The notes under the pieces were generated by a model. That model had not been told where the DNA came from and did no database searches. It worked only from the letters and a program-made list of their open reading frames with translations. This document shows positions 17,888 through 26,881 of a stretch of 64,000 nt of DNA, one piece after another (the first letter of the stretch is position 1; every line of letters starts with the position of its first letter). The stretch comes from Rubellimicrobium arenae (GTDB lineage: Bacteria > Pseudomonadota > Alphaproteobacteria > Rhodobacterales > Rhodobacteraceae), in NCBI RefSeq assembly GCF_017916295.1, contig NZ_JAFMSS010000013.1:60915-124914 (forward strand). Reading direction: 5' to 3'. The translations under genes and the position numbers were made by a program.

Positions 17888-18738
17888 TGGCCGCTCCTGT
17901 CTCGATTCTGTGGTGGTCCGAAGGTCTCCACGCAAAGCCGGTCATCGCGCAGGAAGACCTGCACGCCCTGGTTCCTGGCCACGGGGTCCATGGACTCGCT
18001 CGTTCGGTAGAGGCCGGCGATGGACAGCAGCTCCGCGTCGAGGCTTTGGCAGAAGATGCGCGCCGTCTCGTCCCCGAAGACCCCCGCCGAGGCGCGGCCC
18101 CGGAGCTGGCCGTACACATGGATGTTGCCGGCCGCGATGAGCTCGGCCCCGGAGCTGACCGGCCCCACGACGATCAGGTCGCCAGCCTCCGCCATGACGG
18201 TCTGGCCGGAGCGGACGGGGCTTGTTACCAGGCGGTTCGCGGGCTTGACCGGTGCCTGCGCGGCTGCGGGCGTCGGCGCCGCCTCGGCGCCTTTCGGGGG
18301 AACGTCCCGGCCAGCTGCGATCGAGATCAGCCCCAGCGTCGCTGCCGTCTCGCGCTGCTCGGGGCTGCCGCCCTGGACCGCAAACACCGAGACCTTGCGG
18401 AACCGGAGATGCTCGACCAGTCGGACGAAGTCGTCGGCAACCAGCTGACCCGCTGCGTGCTCCAGGTCGATGACCATGGGAGCATCATTGAAGAACTGCG
18501 GCGTCTGCCGGAGTTGCGCATCGAGCTCTGCCAGCATCTGCCGGTCGGCCGGACCCTCGAGCCGGAGGGCAATGGCAGTCAGGAACCGGCCACGGATCTG
18601 GTAAGGCCGGACTGTTGTATTGCCGCGCGGTCCGCGGTCTCTGGCATCGTGTTCTGACACGCCGGAACTACTGCTCTTACTCAACTTCGTTTTCGCGCGT
18701 TTGGCGCCGCCACTGGCTTTCCGCCTGCCTACTCCCAT
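17884..18738 (-). CDS. minC: Septum site-determining protein MinC
   Basis: 284 residues. The N-terminal FtsZ-inhibiting domain covers about 40-140 (YQIRGRFLTAIALRLEG, then FFNDAPMVIDLEHAAG). A Pro/Ala-rich linker follows, then the C-terminal beta-helix that dimerises and binds MinD (about 180-270: VRSGQTVMAEAGDLIVVGPVSSGAELIAAGNIHVYGQLRGRA). The first 26 residues are a Lys/Ser-rich extension. A GTG at codon 27 is an alternative start, but AGGGA upstream of the ATG at 18738 supports the longer form. It is the first gene of the minCDE operon. Confidence 0.95.
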   Translation of the reverse strand: MGVGRRKASGGAKRAKTKLSKSSSSGVSEHDARDRGPRGNTTVRPYQIRGRFLTAIALRLEGPADRQMLAELDAQLRQTPQFFNDAPMVIDLEHAAGQLVADDFVRLVEHLRFRKVSVFAVQGGSPEQRETAATLGLISIAAGRDVPPKGAEAAPTPAAAQAPVKPANRLVTSPVRSGQTVMAEAGDLIVVGPVSSGAELIAAGNIHVYGQLRGRASAGVFGDETARIFCQSLDAELLSIAGLYRTSESMDPVARNQGVQVFLRDDRLCVETFGPPQNRDRSGQ

Positions 18739-19422
18739 TGCGGTCCCTGGTCCATCGGAACCGTAGCCTGACGCAGGGTTCAGCGGCCTGTCGCCGGAGC
18801 GATCATCGGGCTCTGCCCATCCGGCACGGGACGATGGAGGTTACCCGGCCAACGGCGGATTCCCGAAAAGGTGGGCAAGCACGTCCGATGGGCGCGCCGT
18901 CACGTCAGGAAGTTGGGCCGCTCGGGACTCACGACGAACCAGCACGACCGAACTGCCCAGGCGGAGATATCGTGCCGGCTCGTTGGACGGCAGGGAAGGG
19001 CGTGATGGTTTCGGCTCCAACCGCCTTCGCAGTCTGGTTCCTGATTGCTACAGCCGCTCTGACATAAGCCGCTGCCCCATCGCCCGACTGGGCTCCGTCC
19101 GGTCACGGCTTCGTTTCATGGATAGGGGCCCAAGGCGCACCGGGCGAAAGAAGCTGGGTCCGTGAATGAATAGGCCTGGGGGCACCGGCGGGGCAGGCTG
19201 TCCAGCCGTCCGCACCCACCTCCGAACTGACGAACGATCAGAATGGACATGGCGGCGGATCTTTCCGATCTTGATGTTGGCACCCTTTCGAGCGTCACTA
19301 ACCAGGCGGCGCTTGCGCTGATGACCGGGTGCGGATTGGCGGGGGACGCTGGGCCAGCAACGACCTGCTGGACGGCCCACGGGTCCATGCCGACCTGTTG
19401 ATCTCTTGATCTGGAGATTTTG
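18739..19422. other. 680-bp divergent gap between minC and the ADP-ribosylglycohydrolase gene
   Basis: It should contain the minCDE promoter and that of the gene at 19423. I see no convincing -35/-10 pair, no repeat and no family-like open frame. Candidate frames of 60-150 codons on both strands are Arg/Pro-rich and lack ribosome sites. Confidence 0.4.
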
Positions 19423-20814
19423 ATGCGACCTTGGGAGCTTGCTCGTGATCTTCTGCGACAAACCCAGCCCGTGACCCGCAGCGACGAGGAGCAGACATGG
19501 GATGCCTCGGGACTCATCGCCGAAGCCGATATGCGGCTCAGGCAGTTCTGGGACAGCCGCGTGCCTGGATCGGCGGCGCCCGAATGCCTGATGGCCGGAG
19601 CCCTGCAGTCTCTCGAGAACAAGGGACTGCGACTTGACCCGGCCTGCGACGGACTGCTTGCGGCAGGTCGAGAGGCGGTCGCAGGCGGCGACTTCGAGAG
19701 GCTCCACCGTATCGACATGCGGCTGCGGGCTCTGATGCGGGCGGCCACTCCTGACCCCGGTCACAAGTCGCAGAAGACGCTTCGCCATGCCGACTGGGCT
19801 GCCTTCGAGGTGGCGGTGGCTTTCCCCTCCGATGAGCCCGTGGATGACGCCACTCTTGCGGATCGGATCCGTGGGGGATGGCTCGGACAGCTCGTTGGTG
19901 CTGCGGCCGGAACCGCGCTCGAAGGCTATACGGCCGAAAACCTCGAGCGCGCCTTTGGCCGCATCGACCGGTATGTGCGGCCCCCGAACACCTACAATGA
20001 CGACATCACCTTCGAGATCGCCTTCCTCGAGGCCTTCGCAGCCAAGGGCCATGCGGTCACCGGCGCCGACATCGCCGAGAACTGGACGGGGATGATCCCT
20101 CTGGGCTGGTCGGCCGAGGGAGTCGCTCTTGACGCCATCCGACGTGGTATCCTTCCGCCCGAGAGCGGGCGCGCCGACAACCCCTTCGACGAATGGATCG
20201 GCGCCCAGATGCGCGGTGTCATCTGCGGCATGGTGGCCCCGGGTCGGGCCCGCGCCGCCGCACGCCTCGCCTGGACCGATGCCGAAGTGAGCCACACGGG
20301 GAACGGCATCCTGGGCGAAGTTTTCAACGCCGTTCTCGCCGCGCGGGCGTTCCACCACTCCGACGCTCGCGCCCTTCTCGACGAAGCGATCGCGCTGGTG
20401 CCCGAGGCCACCGAATACGGGCAGGCGATCCGAACCGCCCGGCGCGCCTGCGAAGGCGCGGCGACTTGGCAGGATGCTTGGGCCGCCTGCGATGCCATCT
20501 ACATCGAATACAACTGGATCCACGTGTTACCCAACGCGGCGGCGCAGGTGATCGGACTGTGGTGGGGCAACGGCGATTTCGATCGGACGCTGGAGGTGAT
20601 CTGCGGCATCGGCCACGACGTGGATTGCAACGCGGCGCAGATGCTGGGCGTGCTTGGTCTGATGCAGGGCACGGCCGCGATCGCGCCACGCTGGACCGAG
20701 CCGCTCCTCCAGGGCGACATCATCACCTACATGCGCCGTCCGGCGGCGATCCCGTTCGACACGCTCGTCGCGATGACGGTCGACGCGGCTCGACGCCACG
20801 CGCCAGTGGCCTGA
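19423..20814 (+). CDS. ADP-ribosylglycohydrolase-family protein
   Basis: 463 residues from the ATG at 19423, which follows TGGAG by 6 bases; a TTG directly before it is unlikely to be used. The C-terminal 320 residues match the ADP-ribosylglycohydrolase (DraG/ARH) fold. RGGWLGQLVGAAAGTALEG is at about 150-168, the first metal-binding Asp pair is in YNDDITFE (191-198), and the second is in GHDVDCNAAQ (396-405). The N-terminal 140 residues are an extra helical region I do not recognise. The family removes ADP-ribose or hydrolyses related N-glycosides. The stop lies only 3 bases from the end of the convergent cyclo-ligase-like gene, so the two transcripts must overlap. Confidence 0.8.
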   Translation: MRPWELARDLLRQTQPVTRSDEEQTWDASGLIAEADMRLRQFWDSRVPGSAAPECLMAGALQSLENKGLRLDPACDGLLAAGREAVAGGDFERLHRIDMRLRALMRAATPDPGHKSQKTLRHADWAAFEVAVAFPSDEPVDDATLADRIRGGWLGQLVGAAAGTALEGYTAENLERAFGRIDRYVRPPNTYNDDITFEIAFLEAFAAKGHAVTGADIAENWTGMIPLGWSAEGVALDAIRRGILPPESGRADNPFDEWIGAQMRGVICGMVAPGRARAAARLAWTDAEVSHTGNGILGEVFNAVLAARAFHHSDARALLDEAIALVPEATEYGQAIRTARRACEGAATWQDAWAACDAIYIEYNWIHVLPNAAAQVIGLWWGNGDFDRTLEVICGIGHDVDCNAAQMLGVLGLMQGTAAIAPRWTEPLLQGDIITYMRRPAAIPFDTLVAMTVDAARRHAPVA

Positions 20815-20817
20815 ACC

Positions 20818-21576
20818 TCAGCGGAGCCTGTCGCGCAATTCGGTCAGGAAGGGGATATCGGCGAACTGGTCCGGACGCACCGTGGACCAGTCCACGCCGG
20901 CCGGTCGCGCCAAGCTGCGACGGGTCTCGATCAATCCCCGTTCCGTGCCGATCATATCCAACGGGCAGTCGTGCGGCTGCATGACGACGCGTCCGTCCTC
21001 GACGACCTGCGTGGAATGGACCGTGGTCACGACTGGCGTTTCCGGCGGGATGCGGCCCAGCATCTGGAACACGCCTGTCTCCAGGTCCGCGAATCCGGCT
21101 CCCTTGCCCGTCCGTCCTCCGCTCCGTGTGACGGCCACGGACCCGACGATGAAGAAATCGAGGGAAGGCACGTCCTCGAACCCGATCCGCTCTCCGTGCA
21201 GCATGTAGCCTTCGGCCGTGGCCGCCAGCTCGAAGCTCACGCCCTGGGCTTCGATCCGCTTCGGGTCGATCCGCAGGTACGGGTAGTCGCGCACCAGCGC
21301 GGGAACCGGGCAATAGAGAGTCTTGCCGGCGTAGAGCGCGCGAAGGCGGAGCTGGTACTGCGGTGGGTCCGGGTTGCACTTCACTGTACCAGCCCGCGCC
21401 CAGGCCGGCGTCCGGATCAGTGCATCCGCGGCAAGGTCCGCACCGACGAAGTTCGGGATGTTGCCGCGCGCCGGACCGACAGCCAGGTGGTCCCCCTCCA
21501 GCCGCGCCCAGGTCTCCTCACGCAAGATCTGCTTCTCCGGGCTCCGGTTTGCCCAGGACGGGTTGATGCCTGTCAT
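20818..21576 (-). CDS. 5-formyltetrahydrofolate cyclo-ligase paralog (COG0212-like)
   Basis: 252 residues from the ATG at 21576, selected because GGAGGT lies 7 bases upstream; the longer frame begins in an Arg-rich artefact. The cyclo-ligase-type glycine motif that binds ATP phosphate appears as GRTGKGAGFADLE (154-166). YCPVPALVRDYPYLRID and FFIVGSVAVTR flank the fold. The protein is longer than true MTHFS and lacks the usual GYYDR form, so it resembles the COG0212 paralog group rather than a housekeeping enzyme. Comparative genomic work that I recall links that group to thiamin metabolism. It is the last gene of an ABC importer operon, 14 bases after the ATPase gene, which fits a salvage role. 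Confidence 0.75.
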   Translation of the reverse strand: MTGINPSWANRSPEKQILREETWARLEGDHLAVGPARGNIPNFVGADLAADALIRTPAWARAGTVKCNPDPPQYQLRLRALYAGKTLYCPVPALVRDYPYLRIDPKRIEAQGVSFELAATAEGYMLHGERIGFEDVPSLDFFIVGSVAVTRSGGRTGKGAGFADLETGVFQMLGRIPPETPVVTTVHSTQVVEDGRVVMQPHDCPLDMIGTERGLIETRRSLARPAGVDWSTVRPDQFADIPFLTELRDRLR

Positions 21577-21590
21577 GCCGTGTACCTCCG

Positions 21591-22658
21591 TCAGGTCGCC
21601 ACTTGGATGAGCCGTGCCCCGGTTTCCGCATCGAAGATCGTCGGTAGCGGCCCGTTCCCGCGAAGGACGACGCCCACGTCGCCTTCGCCTTGTTCGCCCG
21701 GATGGGCGAGAAGTGTTTGACCGTCGGTCAGGCGCAAATGGGCGCGCCGTTCGGCCCCAAGGAACTCCACAGCCCGGAGCGTCGCGGGAATCGAATGGGC
21801 ATGTCCTCTCTCGACCACTTGCAGGGTCTCGGGCCAAAGCGCCAGCACAAGGGGACGCGACCCGGCATTCGCGATCGCAGCGGCGAGCGGCGGAGGCGGA
21901 GTCCAGCCGGGAATCCCGTCGGGGGGAAGGCGAAGCAGGTTCGCCGGGGGGTTGCCGACGAAGCTCGCCACGAAGGTCGTGTCGGGCGAGGCGTAGATCG
22001 TTTCGGGGGATCCCATCTGGACGATCCGTCCTCCCGACATCACGGCAACCCGGTCAGCGAGGCTGAGCGCCTCGGCCTGATCGTGCGTCACCATGATCGT
22101 GGTCAGGCCCGTGCGCCTGTGCAGATCGCGCAGGTCCGCGCGAACCGTGCCCCGCAGGAGAGCGTCCAGGTTCGAGAGCGGCTCGTCGAGGAGGAGGAGG
22201 CGGGGCCGGACGGCGATGGCCCGGGCGATCGCGACGCGCTGCTGCTGTCCGCCGGACAGCTCGGAGGGGAGCCGATCCCGGTAGTCCGCAAGGTCCACCA
22301 GTTCGAGTGCCTCGGCGACTCGGGACTTGGCTTCAGCCTTCGGGAGCCCCCGCATCTCCAGCCCGAACGCCACGTTCCGGGCCACGGAGAGATGAGGAAA
22401 GAGCGCGTAGTTCTGGAACACGAGCCCGATGTCGCGGTGCCAAGCCGGGCGTCGCGTCAGATCCTCTCCGGCGAGCATGAGGCGGCCGTCATCCGGCTCG
22501 ATGAGCCCCGCAAGCAGCCTCAGGAGGGTGGATTTGCCGCACCCGGAGGGGCCCAGGAGGCAGATGAACTCCCCTTGCGCGACCTCGAACGCGACATCGG
22601 ACAGAACGGCAGTGCGGCCATAGGCTTTCTGCAGGCCGGAGGCGACGAGGTAGGTCAT
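21591..22658 (-). CDS. ABC transporter ATP-binding protein (PotA/FbpC type)
   Basis: 355 residues. Walker A GPSGCGKST is at 36-44, the Q-loop is VFQNYALFPHLSV, the signature is LSGGQQQRVAIARAI, Walker B is LLLLDEPLSNLDA, and the switch His is in MVTHDQAEALSLADR. A TOBE-type C-terminal domain follows from about 245. It drives the two-permease importer encoded just upstream (22662-24319). The GQQQR signature and the two Fbp/Pot-type permeases place it with the iron/polyamine/thiamin/2-aminoethylphosphonate class rather than the MalK sugar class. It is 3 bases downstream of a permease stop and 14 bases upstream of the COG0212-like gene. Confidence 0.9.
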   Translation of the reverse strand: MTYLVASGLQKAYGRTAVLSDVAFEVAQGEFICLLGPSGCGKSTLLRLLAGLIEPDDGRLMLAGEDLTRRPAWHRDIGLVFQNYALFPHLSVARNVAFGLEMRGLPKAEAKSRVAEALELVDLADYRDRLPSELSGGQQQRVAIARAIAVRPRLLLLDEPLSNLDALLRGTVRADLRDLHRRTGLTTIMVTHDQAEALSLADRVAVMSGGRIVQMGSPETIYASPDTTFVASFVGNPPANLLRLPPDGIPGWTPPPPLAAAIANAGSRPLVLALWPETLQVVERGHAHSIPATLRAVEFLGAERRAHLRLTDGQTLLAHPGEQGEGDVGVVLRGNGPLPTIFDAETGARLIQVAT

Positions 22659-22661
22659 GAG

Positions 22662-23444
22662 TTATCTTCCGCGCCTCCGGGGCCAGAGTTCGGTCGCGAT
22701 CGCACCGACGATGATGACGCCCACGATCATCGCGCCGATCGCCAGCGTGATGGGATCGATCCCTTCGCCGCGAAGCTGAGCGTAGAGGCGCACCGGAAAG
22801 GTGACCCAGCCCGCCCCGGCCACGAAGGTCGAGACCACGACGTCGTTGAAGGACACCAGAAACGAGAGCGCCGCCGCGCCGGCGATCCCTCCCCGTGCGA
22901 GCGGCAGCGTCGTGCGCAGGAAGGCACGGACCGGCGTTGCGCCCAGGCTGCGCGCAGCGGCCTCCAGATCAGGATCGATCCGCGTGAAGGTGGCGAGGAT
23001 CACCCGCATCGCGATGGGCAAGGTGATGATGACATGGGCGAGGATGAGCCCGAAAAGCGTGCCCCCCAATCCTGAATAGGACAGGACCTGCAGGAACGCG
23101 ATCGCCCAGACCACGAGCGGCAGCGCGAGAGGGGCCAGGATCAGCGCCTCCAGGTAGGCCTGCCCCGGGGGTCGGCCGCGTACCAGGCCCAAGGCTGCGA
23201 GGCCTCCGAGTCCGACCGAGATGACGGTGGCCAGTGACGCGACGACCACGCTGCGGGTCACCGAAGCCCTGTATTCCGCACTCTCGAAGGCGGCGATGAA
23301 CCAGCGCATCGACAGCCCTCGAGGTGGGAACCGGAAGAACCGGCCTTCGTCGAAGGCGGCCAGAATCAGAACAAGGATGGGGGCCACTGCGAAGAGGAGG
23401 ATCAGCCCGATCCCGGTCGCCCGAACAAACGTTCCGATCTTCAT
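22662..23444 (-). CDS. ABC transporter permease (PotC type)
   Basis: 260 residues from the ATG at 23444, which overlaps the stop of the upstream permease (ATGA). A longer frame running upstream in the same register is out of frame with that neighbour and is Arg/Pro-rich, so it is rejected. Six membrane segments are visible (IGLILLFAVAPILVLILAAF and others). The EAA loop (LEAAARSLGATPVRAFLRTTLPLARGGI) is intact. Together with the 23441-24319 product it forms the membrane channel of the importer. Size and loop sequence are those of PotC/YdcV-type permeases. Confidence 0.9.
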   Translation of the reverse strand: MKIGTFVRATGIGLILLFAVAPILVLILAAFDEGRFFRFPPRGLSMRWFIAAFESAEYRASVTRSVVVASLATVISVGLGGLAALGLVRGRPPGQAYLEALILAPLALPLVVWAIAFLQVLSYSGLGGTLFGLILAHVIITLPIAMRVILATFTRIDPDLEAAARSLGATPVRAFLRTTLPLARGGIAGAAALSFLVSFNDVVVSTFVAGAGWVTFPVRLYAQLRGEGIDPITLAIGAMIVGVIIVGAIATELWPRRRGR

Positions 23445-24319
23445 GGCCGCAACCGCGCAAGGCTGAAGGTCACGACGGCGGCCAAGGCGAGCGCCGCGAG
23501 CATCGTCACCGCGAGGGCCGAGGCGAAGGGCCAGTCGAGCACCTGCAAGGCCTGTTGGTAGGCGAGCATGGCAAACGTCGCGACCTTGCCCTGTCCCACG
23601 ATCTGAGGCGTCACGAAGGCGGTGAGGGCCGAGCAGAACACAAGGAGCCCGCCCGCCAGCAGGCCTGGCCATGCGAGAGGCAGGATGATCCGGACCCAGA
23701 GCCGGGCCGGAGTGGCCCCCAGCGTGATGGCCGCCTCCTCGATGACAGGTGGCGTTCGGTCCAGCACGGCAAGGATCGGCAGGACGGCGAACGGCAGGAA
23801 GGCCTGGATCAGGCCTATGACGATCCCAAGCTGCGTGCCGAGAAGCGGCAGGGGCGAGGCGATGAGGCCCAGTCCGCGCAGGGTCCCGTTCACGACGCCC
23901 AGCGGGCCGAGCAGATGAACCAGGCCAAGCGTCGGCAGGAGCGCGCCGCAGGCAAGGGGCAGGAGCACGATGGCCGTCAGGACCCGTCGGGCACGGCCCG
24001 CGCGCCGCGCCAGCCAGTGGGCGAGGGGCAGCGCGAGCGCGAGGCATCCGGCCGCCGTGGCCAAGGACATGGCCAGCGTCGTCGCGAGCGTGCGCAGATA
24101 GAAGCCATCCCCCAGGATCCGGCTGTAGGCGGCAAGGGTCGGGTTGGACATGTCCGGCACCAGCGAGCCCTCGACCGGGCTCGCGAGGCTCAGGGCCAGG
24201 AGCAGCAGAAACGGCAGGCCGAAGGCTGCCAGAACCAGGATCGCTGCGGGCGCGATGAACAGGAGGGACAGGGTCGGCGACAGGCTGGTCCCGCCGCCGG
24301 CCTCGCGAGGGGACCGCAC
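23441..24319 (-). CDS. ABC transporter permease (PotB type)
   Basis: 292 residues from a GTG at 24319 that shares a base with the binding-protein stop (TAGTG). ATGs further upstream (24358, 24382) would lie inside that gene and are less likely. Six membrane segments and an EAA loop (IEEAAITLGATPARLWVRIILPLAWPG) are present. It pairs with the PotC-type permease encoded next. The coupled start suggests stoichiometric translation with the binding protein. The substrate class is the same as for the ATPase: small charged nutrients such as polyamines, thiamin or phosphonates. Confidence 0.87.
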   Translation of the reverse strand: MRSPREAGGGTSLSPTLSLLFIAPAAILVLAAFGLPFLLLLALSLASPVEGSLVPDMSNPTLAAYSRILGDGFYLRTLATTLAMSLATAAGCLALALPLAHWLARRAGRARRVLTAIVLLPLACGALLPTLGLVHLLGPLGVVNGTLRGLGLIASPLPLLGTQLGIVIGLIQAFLPFAVLPILAVLDRTPPVIEEAAITLGATPARLWVRIILPLAWPGLLAGGLLVFCSALTAFVTPQIVGQGKVATFAMLAYQQALQVLDWPFASALAVTMLAALALAAVVTFSLARLRP

Positions 24320-25338
24320 TACTGACCGAGGATCTCGCGGTTCCAACGTTCGGTCCATTCCGGACGTTGTTCGATCAGCCATGGCCAGTCGAGCTGAACA
24401 AGGGTGGCGACTTCCTCGGGCGTGTTGATCGTCCCGGTTGCCGCTTCTCCGGACAGGGTGACACTGCTGTTCGTCGGTCCGAACATGAGCTCTTCCGCGT
24501 AGGCGGTCTGCGTCTCGACCCCGACAGCCCGCTCGATGAACATGCGTGCAAGTTCGGGGTTGGGACTATTGGCCACCTGGCAGACCATGTCGCGCACGAG
24601 CACGGGGCCTGGGTCGGTCGGAAAGACGAAGCCGATGTTCTCCCAGTCCGCCAGGGAGGAAAGAACATACCCAGAAATCATCGGCGCGGCCGCGACCTCG
24701 CCCGCATCCATCAGGGCGAAGATCTCGTCGAGGCTCGTGTAGGTGAGTGCGGGCGGCCCGAGCTCCGCAAGCTTGGAGAAGGCGGCATCGGGATCGTGCT
24801 CGTCGGCTCCGGCGAGCCGGGCGGCTACGGCCAGGAAGCCGTCGCTCTCGGAGCTTGGATAGGGAGCCATGGCAATGCGCCCGTGGTAGTCGGGTTTCCA
24901 CAAGTCGGCCCATTCCGGAGGCTCCGGGAAGAGCTGCTTGTTGTAGGCGATGCCAAGGCCCACGAGGGACATGGCATAGCAGCCCTCGTTCATTCCTTCC
25001 CAGATGGCCTTGAAGGCCGGGCTCTCGGGGTCCGGAGCGACCACGAGGCCATCCGCCAGAAGCTGCGGGGCCTCGTAGATGTTCTGGAAGGTCACATCCA
25101 TCGTCGGGTTGTCACGCTCGGCATAGAGCTTGGCCATGCGGTCGCTGCTCCCGCCAAGGAGGAATTCAACCCGCGCACCGGTCTCGGCCTCGAGCGGTTC
25201 CGCCACGTGAGTGCGCAGGAGCCGCTCGATATCGCCCCCCCAGGTCCCCACGACCAGCGTCTGGCCGGCGAAGTCCTGGGCCAAGGCCGGCAGCGCGGCG
25301 ACTGCGAATGCCACGGTCCCGACAAGCCGATGTCGCAT
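24319..25338 (-). CDS. ABC transporter substrate-binding protein (PotD/thiamin/iron-binding type)
   Basis: 339 residues from the ATG at 25338 (GGGAGA 7 bases upstream), with a signal peptide ending ALPALAQ. The sequence matches the PotD/AfuA-like cluster: LVVGTWGGDIERLLRTHVAEPLE at the start of the mature protein, MDVTFQNIYEAPQLLADGLV, a GLGIAYNKQLFPEPPEWADLWKPDYHG segment, and a C-terminal amphipathic helix pair. It is the first gene of the five-gene operon running to 20818 (binding protein, two permeases, ATPase, COG0212-like enzyme). No TPP riboswitch-like sequence precedes it. A specific ligand cannot be assigned. Confidence 0.88.
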   Translation of the reverse strand: MRHRLVGTVAFAVAALPALAQDFAGQTLVVGTWGGDIERLLRTHVAEPLEAETGARVEFLLGGSSDRMAKLYAERDNPTMDVTFQNIYEAPQLLADGLVVAPDPESPAFKAIWEGMNEGCYAMSLVGLGIAYNKQLFPEPPEWADLWKPDYHGRIAMAPYPSSESDGFLAVAARLAGADEHDPDAAFSKLAELGPPALTYTSLDEIFALMDAGEVAAAPMISGYVLSSLADWENIGFVFPTDPGPVLVRDMVCQVANSPNPELARMFIERAVGVETQTAYAEELMFGPTNSSVTLSGEAATGTINTPEEVATLVQLDWPWLIEQRPEWTERWNREILGQ

Positions 25339-25434
25339 CTCGTTTCTCCCTGATTCCTGCCGATTGCCTCGGCATTGTGTAAACAAGTCCTGAAGGAGGG
25401 GAGGAGGACAGAGGCTCCTGCGTCCCTCTTGACC

Positions 25435-25453
25435 GCAGTCTCGCGGAGACTGC
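25435..25453 (-). promoter_or_regulatory. Leader hairpin or operator upstream of the PotD-type operon
   Basis: GCAGTCTC (25435-25442) and GAGACTGC (25446-25453) form a perfect 8-bp dyad around a 3-base spacer. It lies about 100 bases upstream of the binding-protein start in the otherwise featureless leader. It could be a repressor operator or an RNA hairpin. No riboswitch consensus was found around it. Confidence 0.4.
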
Positions 25454-25978
25454 CGCTTCTGGACGCATCAACGCTAGCTTTCTTGTCACCTTCTACAAGG
25501 CCTTCCCCACATTGGACCGAATGGATGGGTCCATGCCGGGCCACGGGATGGTCATCGTCAGCCCGTTCCCTCCGGGGCTGCTGAAGCGCAGTCGCAGGAC
25601 GCGCGCCGTGGAGCACTGCCGCCTCAACCAGACGACTGGAGCCAGACGAACGCAGGCCGCAGACCCCGCCTTGCGGCCGCGTTCTGACGCCAAGGCAACG
25701 TCGGCCGATAGAGGGTTTCGTGGAGGCCGCACCGCAAGAGCATCATGGAGGCGCGGAACAGGTCAGTCAGCGATGACCCGAGGAGACAAGCGATCCGATG
25801 GCTTGGGCTGGCCTTTTTCATGGGAGCGGAACGCCCGTGTTGCCGTCGCGCCGGTCCCCGGATCGCCACCATTCCGCCGGCCAGACCCGGCCGAACTGCC
25901 TCACCGCAATGGAACGGCGCATCGCGTCCGTTGCACCCGTTCTGGATCCGGATCGGAGGACGCTCCCGTCTGTCCGTC
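25454..25978. other. 525-bp stretch without a recognisable gene
   Basis: It lies between the PotD operon leader and the end of a small membrane-protein gene transcribed the same way. Frames of up to about 150 codons exist on the plus strand but are Arg/Pro-rich and have no ribosome site or family resemblance. I see no repeats. Confidence 0.35.
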
Positions 25979-26311
25979 CTAGACCCAGGCACGCGTCTTG
26001 CGCAGGCGGCGAAGTCGTTCCGAGAGCCCGCGACGCGACCGGATCATCAGGGCGGAAACGCCGGGGCGCAGCACTGGCAGATCCACGGCCAGAAGCAAAA
26101 GCCCCAGCGGCAGCATCCATACTCCGAGGAACGGGAGGAACGAGAGCAGGCCGCCCAGCATCAGCAGGAGTGCGACGGGCAAGCGAACGATCATCGGACT
26201 ATGGCGGACCAGGCCACGGATGATCCCGCGCGCTGGCGGAACGCGTCGCTCCAACGCTGCGAACTGACGGAGGAGACGACGTTTCTGGCGCGCGCGTGGG
26301 CTGAGAGGCAT
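25979..26311 (-). CDS. Small conserved membrane protein of unknown function
   Basis: 110 residues from the ATG at 26311. It has an Arg-rich N-terminus, then two closely spaced hydrophobic helices (about 40-75: VRLPVALLLMLGGLLSFLPFLGVWMLPLGLLLLAVDLPVL), and a basic C-terminus (SRRGLSERLRRLRKTRAW). From memory, this pattern matches a short protein common in Rhodobacteraceae and sometimes mislabelled as a tryptophan synthase subunit; it has no enzyme motif. The start codon is inferred from where the conserved-looking part begins, and the ribosome site is weak. It stands alone. Confidence 0.6.
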   Translation of the reverse strand: MPLSPRARQKRRLLRQFAALERRVPPARGIIRGLVRHSPMIVRLPVALLLMLGGLLSFLPFLGVWMLPLGLLLLAVDLPVLRPGVSALMIRSRRGLSERLRRLRKTRAWV

Positions 26312-26881
26312 GGCTGGTCGTAGGCTCTGATGCAAAGATGCTGCTGGCCCAACCCGGAGAACCAGCGGTAGTTCCTGAGGCCTTGGTCCCGGGCGGCTGG
26401 ACAGCGAATTCGAGCGTCCTTCCGGTTCGCCGGGGCGCATCGAACATGTCCTATCCTGATCCATGGCCCTGCGAACTCTCATCAACCCGTCGAGGTATAT
26501 GGCAGGCGGCGGCCCATGGCGATCTGAATCCAACCCGGGGGCGTCGCGGGACGTCGCCCGCGACCCTCGTCCTTCCATGCTGCCTCCTCCGGTTGGGCTG
26601 TGGGGAGCGCGGGCCGACAGTCGAACCGGCGGGGAAGTGAAGCGAACGTCCGGGCGGTTGTCCCACGACGCGCCTGCGGGGGGAGAGCCTGAGGCTTTGC
26701 CACTGACGTCGTCCTGGCCTGCCGGCGCCCGCCCCAAGGTTGCCCCGGATCTCGAGTGATGGCGTGGGCGCCGGCCGTCGTGGCCGACTTGGGGGTATCT
26801 CAATTCACCCAGGACGACGCCATCGGAGTGCCTCGGTGTTCCAGCCACCGGCACCACTGGTCCCTATCCATCAGGACCGGG
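26312..26881. other. 570-bp stretch without a recognisable gene
   Basis: Nothing family-like was found on either strand. It separates the small membrane-protein gene from the end of the GC-rich three-gene unit. No hairpin strong enough to call a terminator was seen after the VTT gene. Confidence 0.35.

Noticed and set aside
22662..24047. N-terminal extension of the PotC-type permease to 461 residues
   Set aside because: The first 200 residues are an out-of-frame reading of the PotB-type gene; the ATGA overlap at 23441-23444 fixes the real start.
25339..25750. TPP riboswitch upstream of the Pot-type operon
   Set aside because: Neither the CTGAGA element nor the conserved second stem sequence was found on the transcribed strand by eye.
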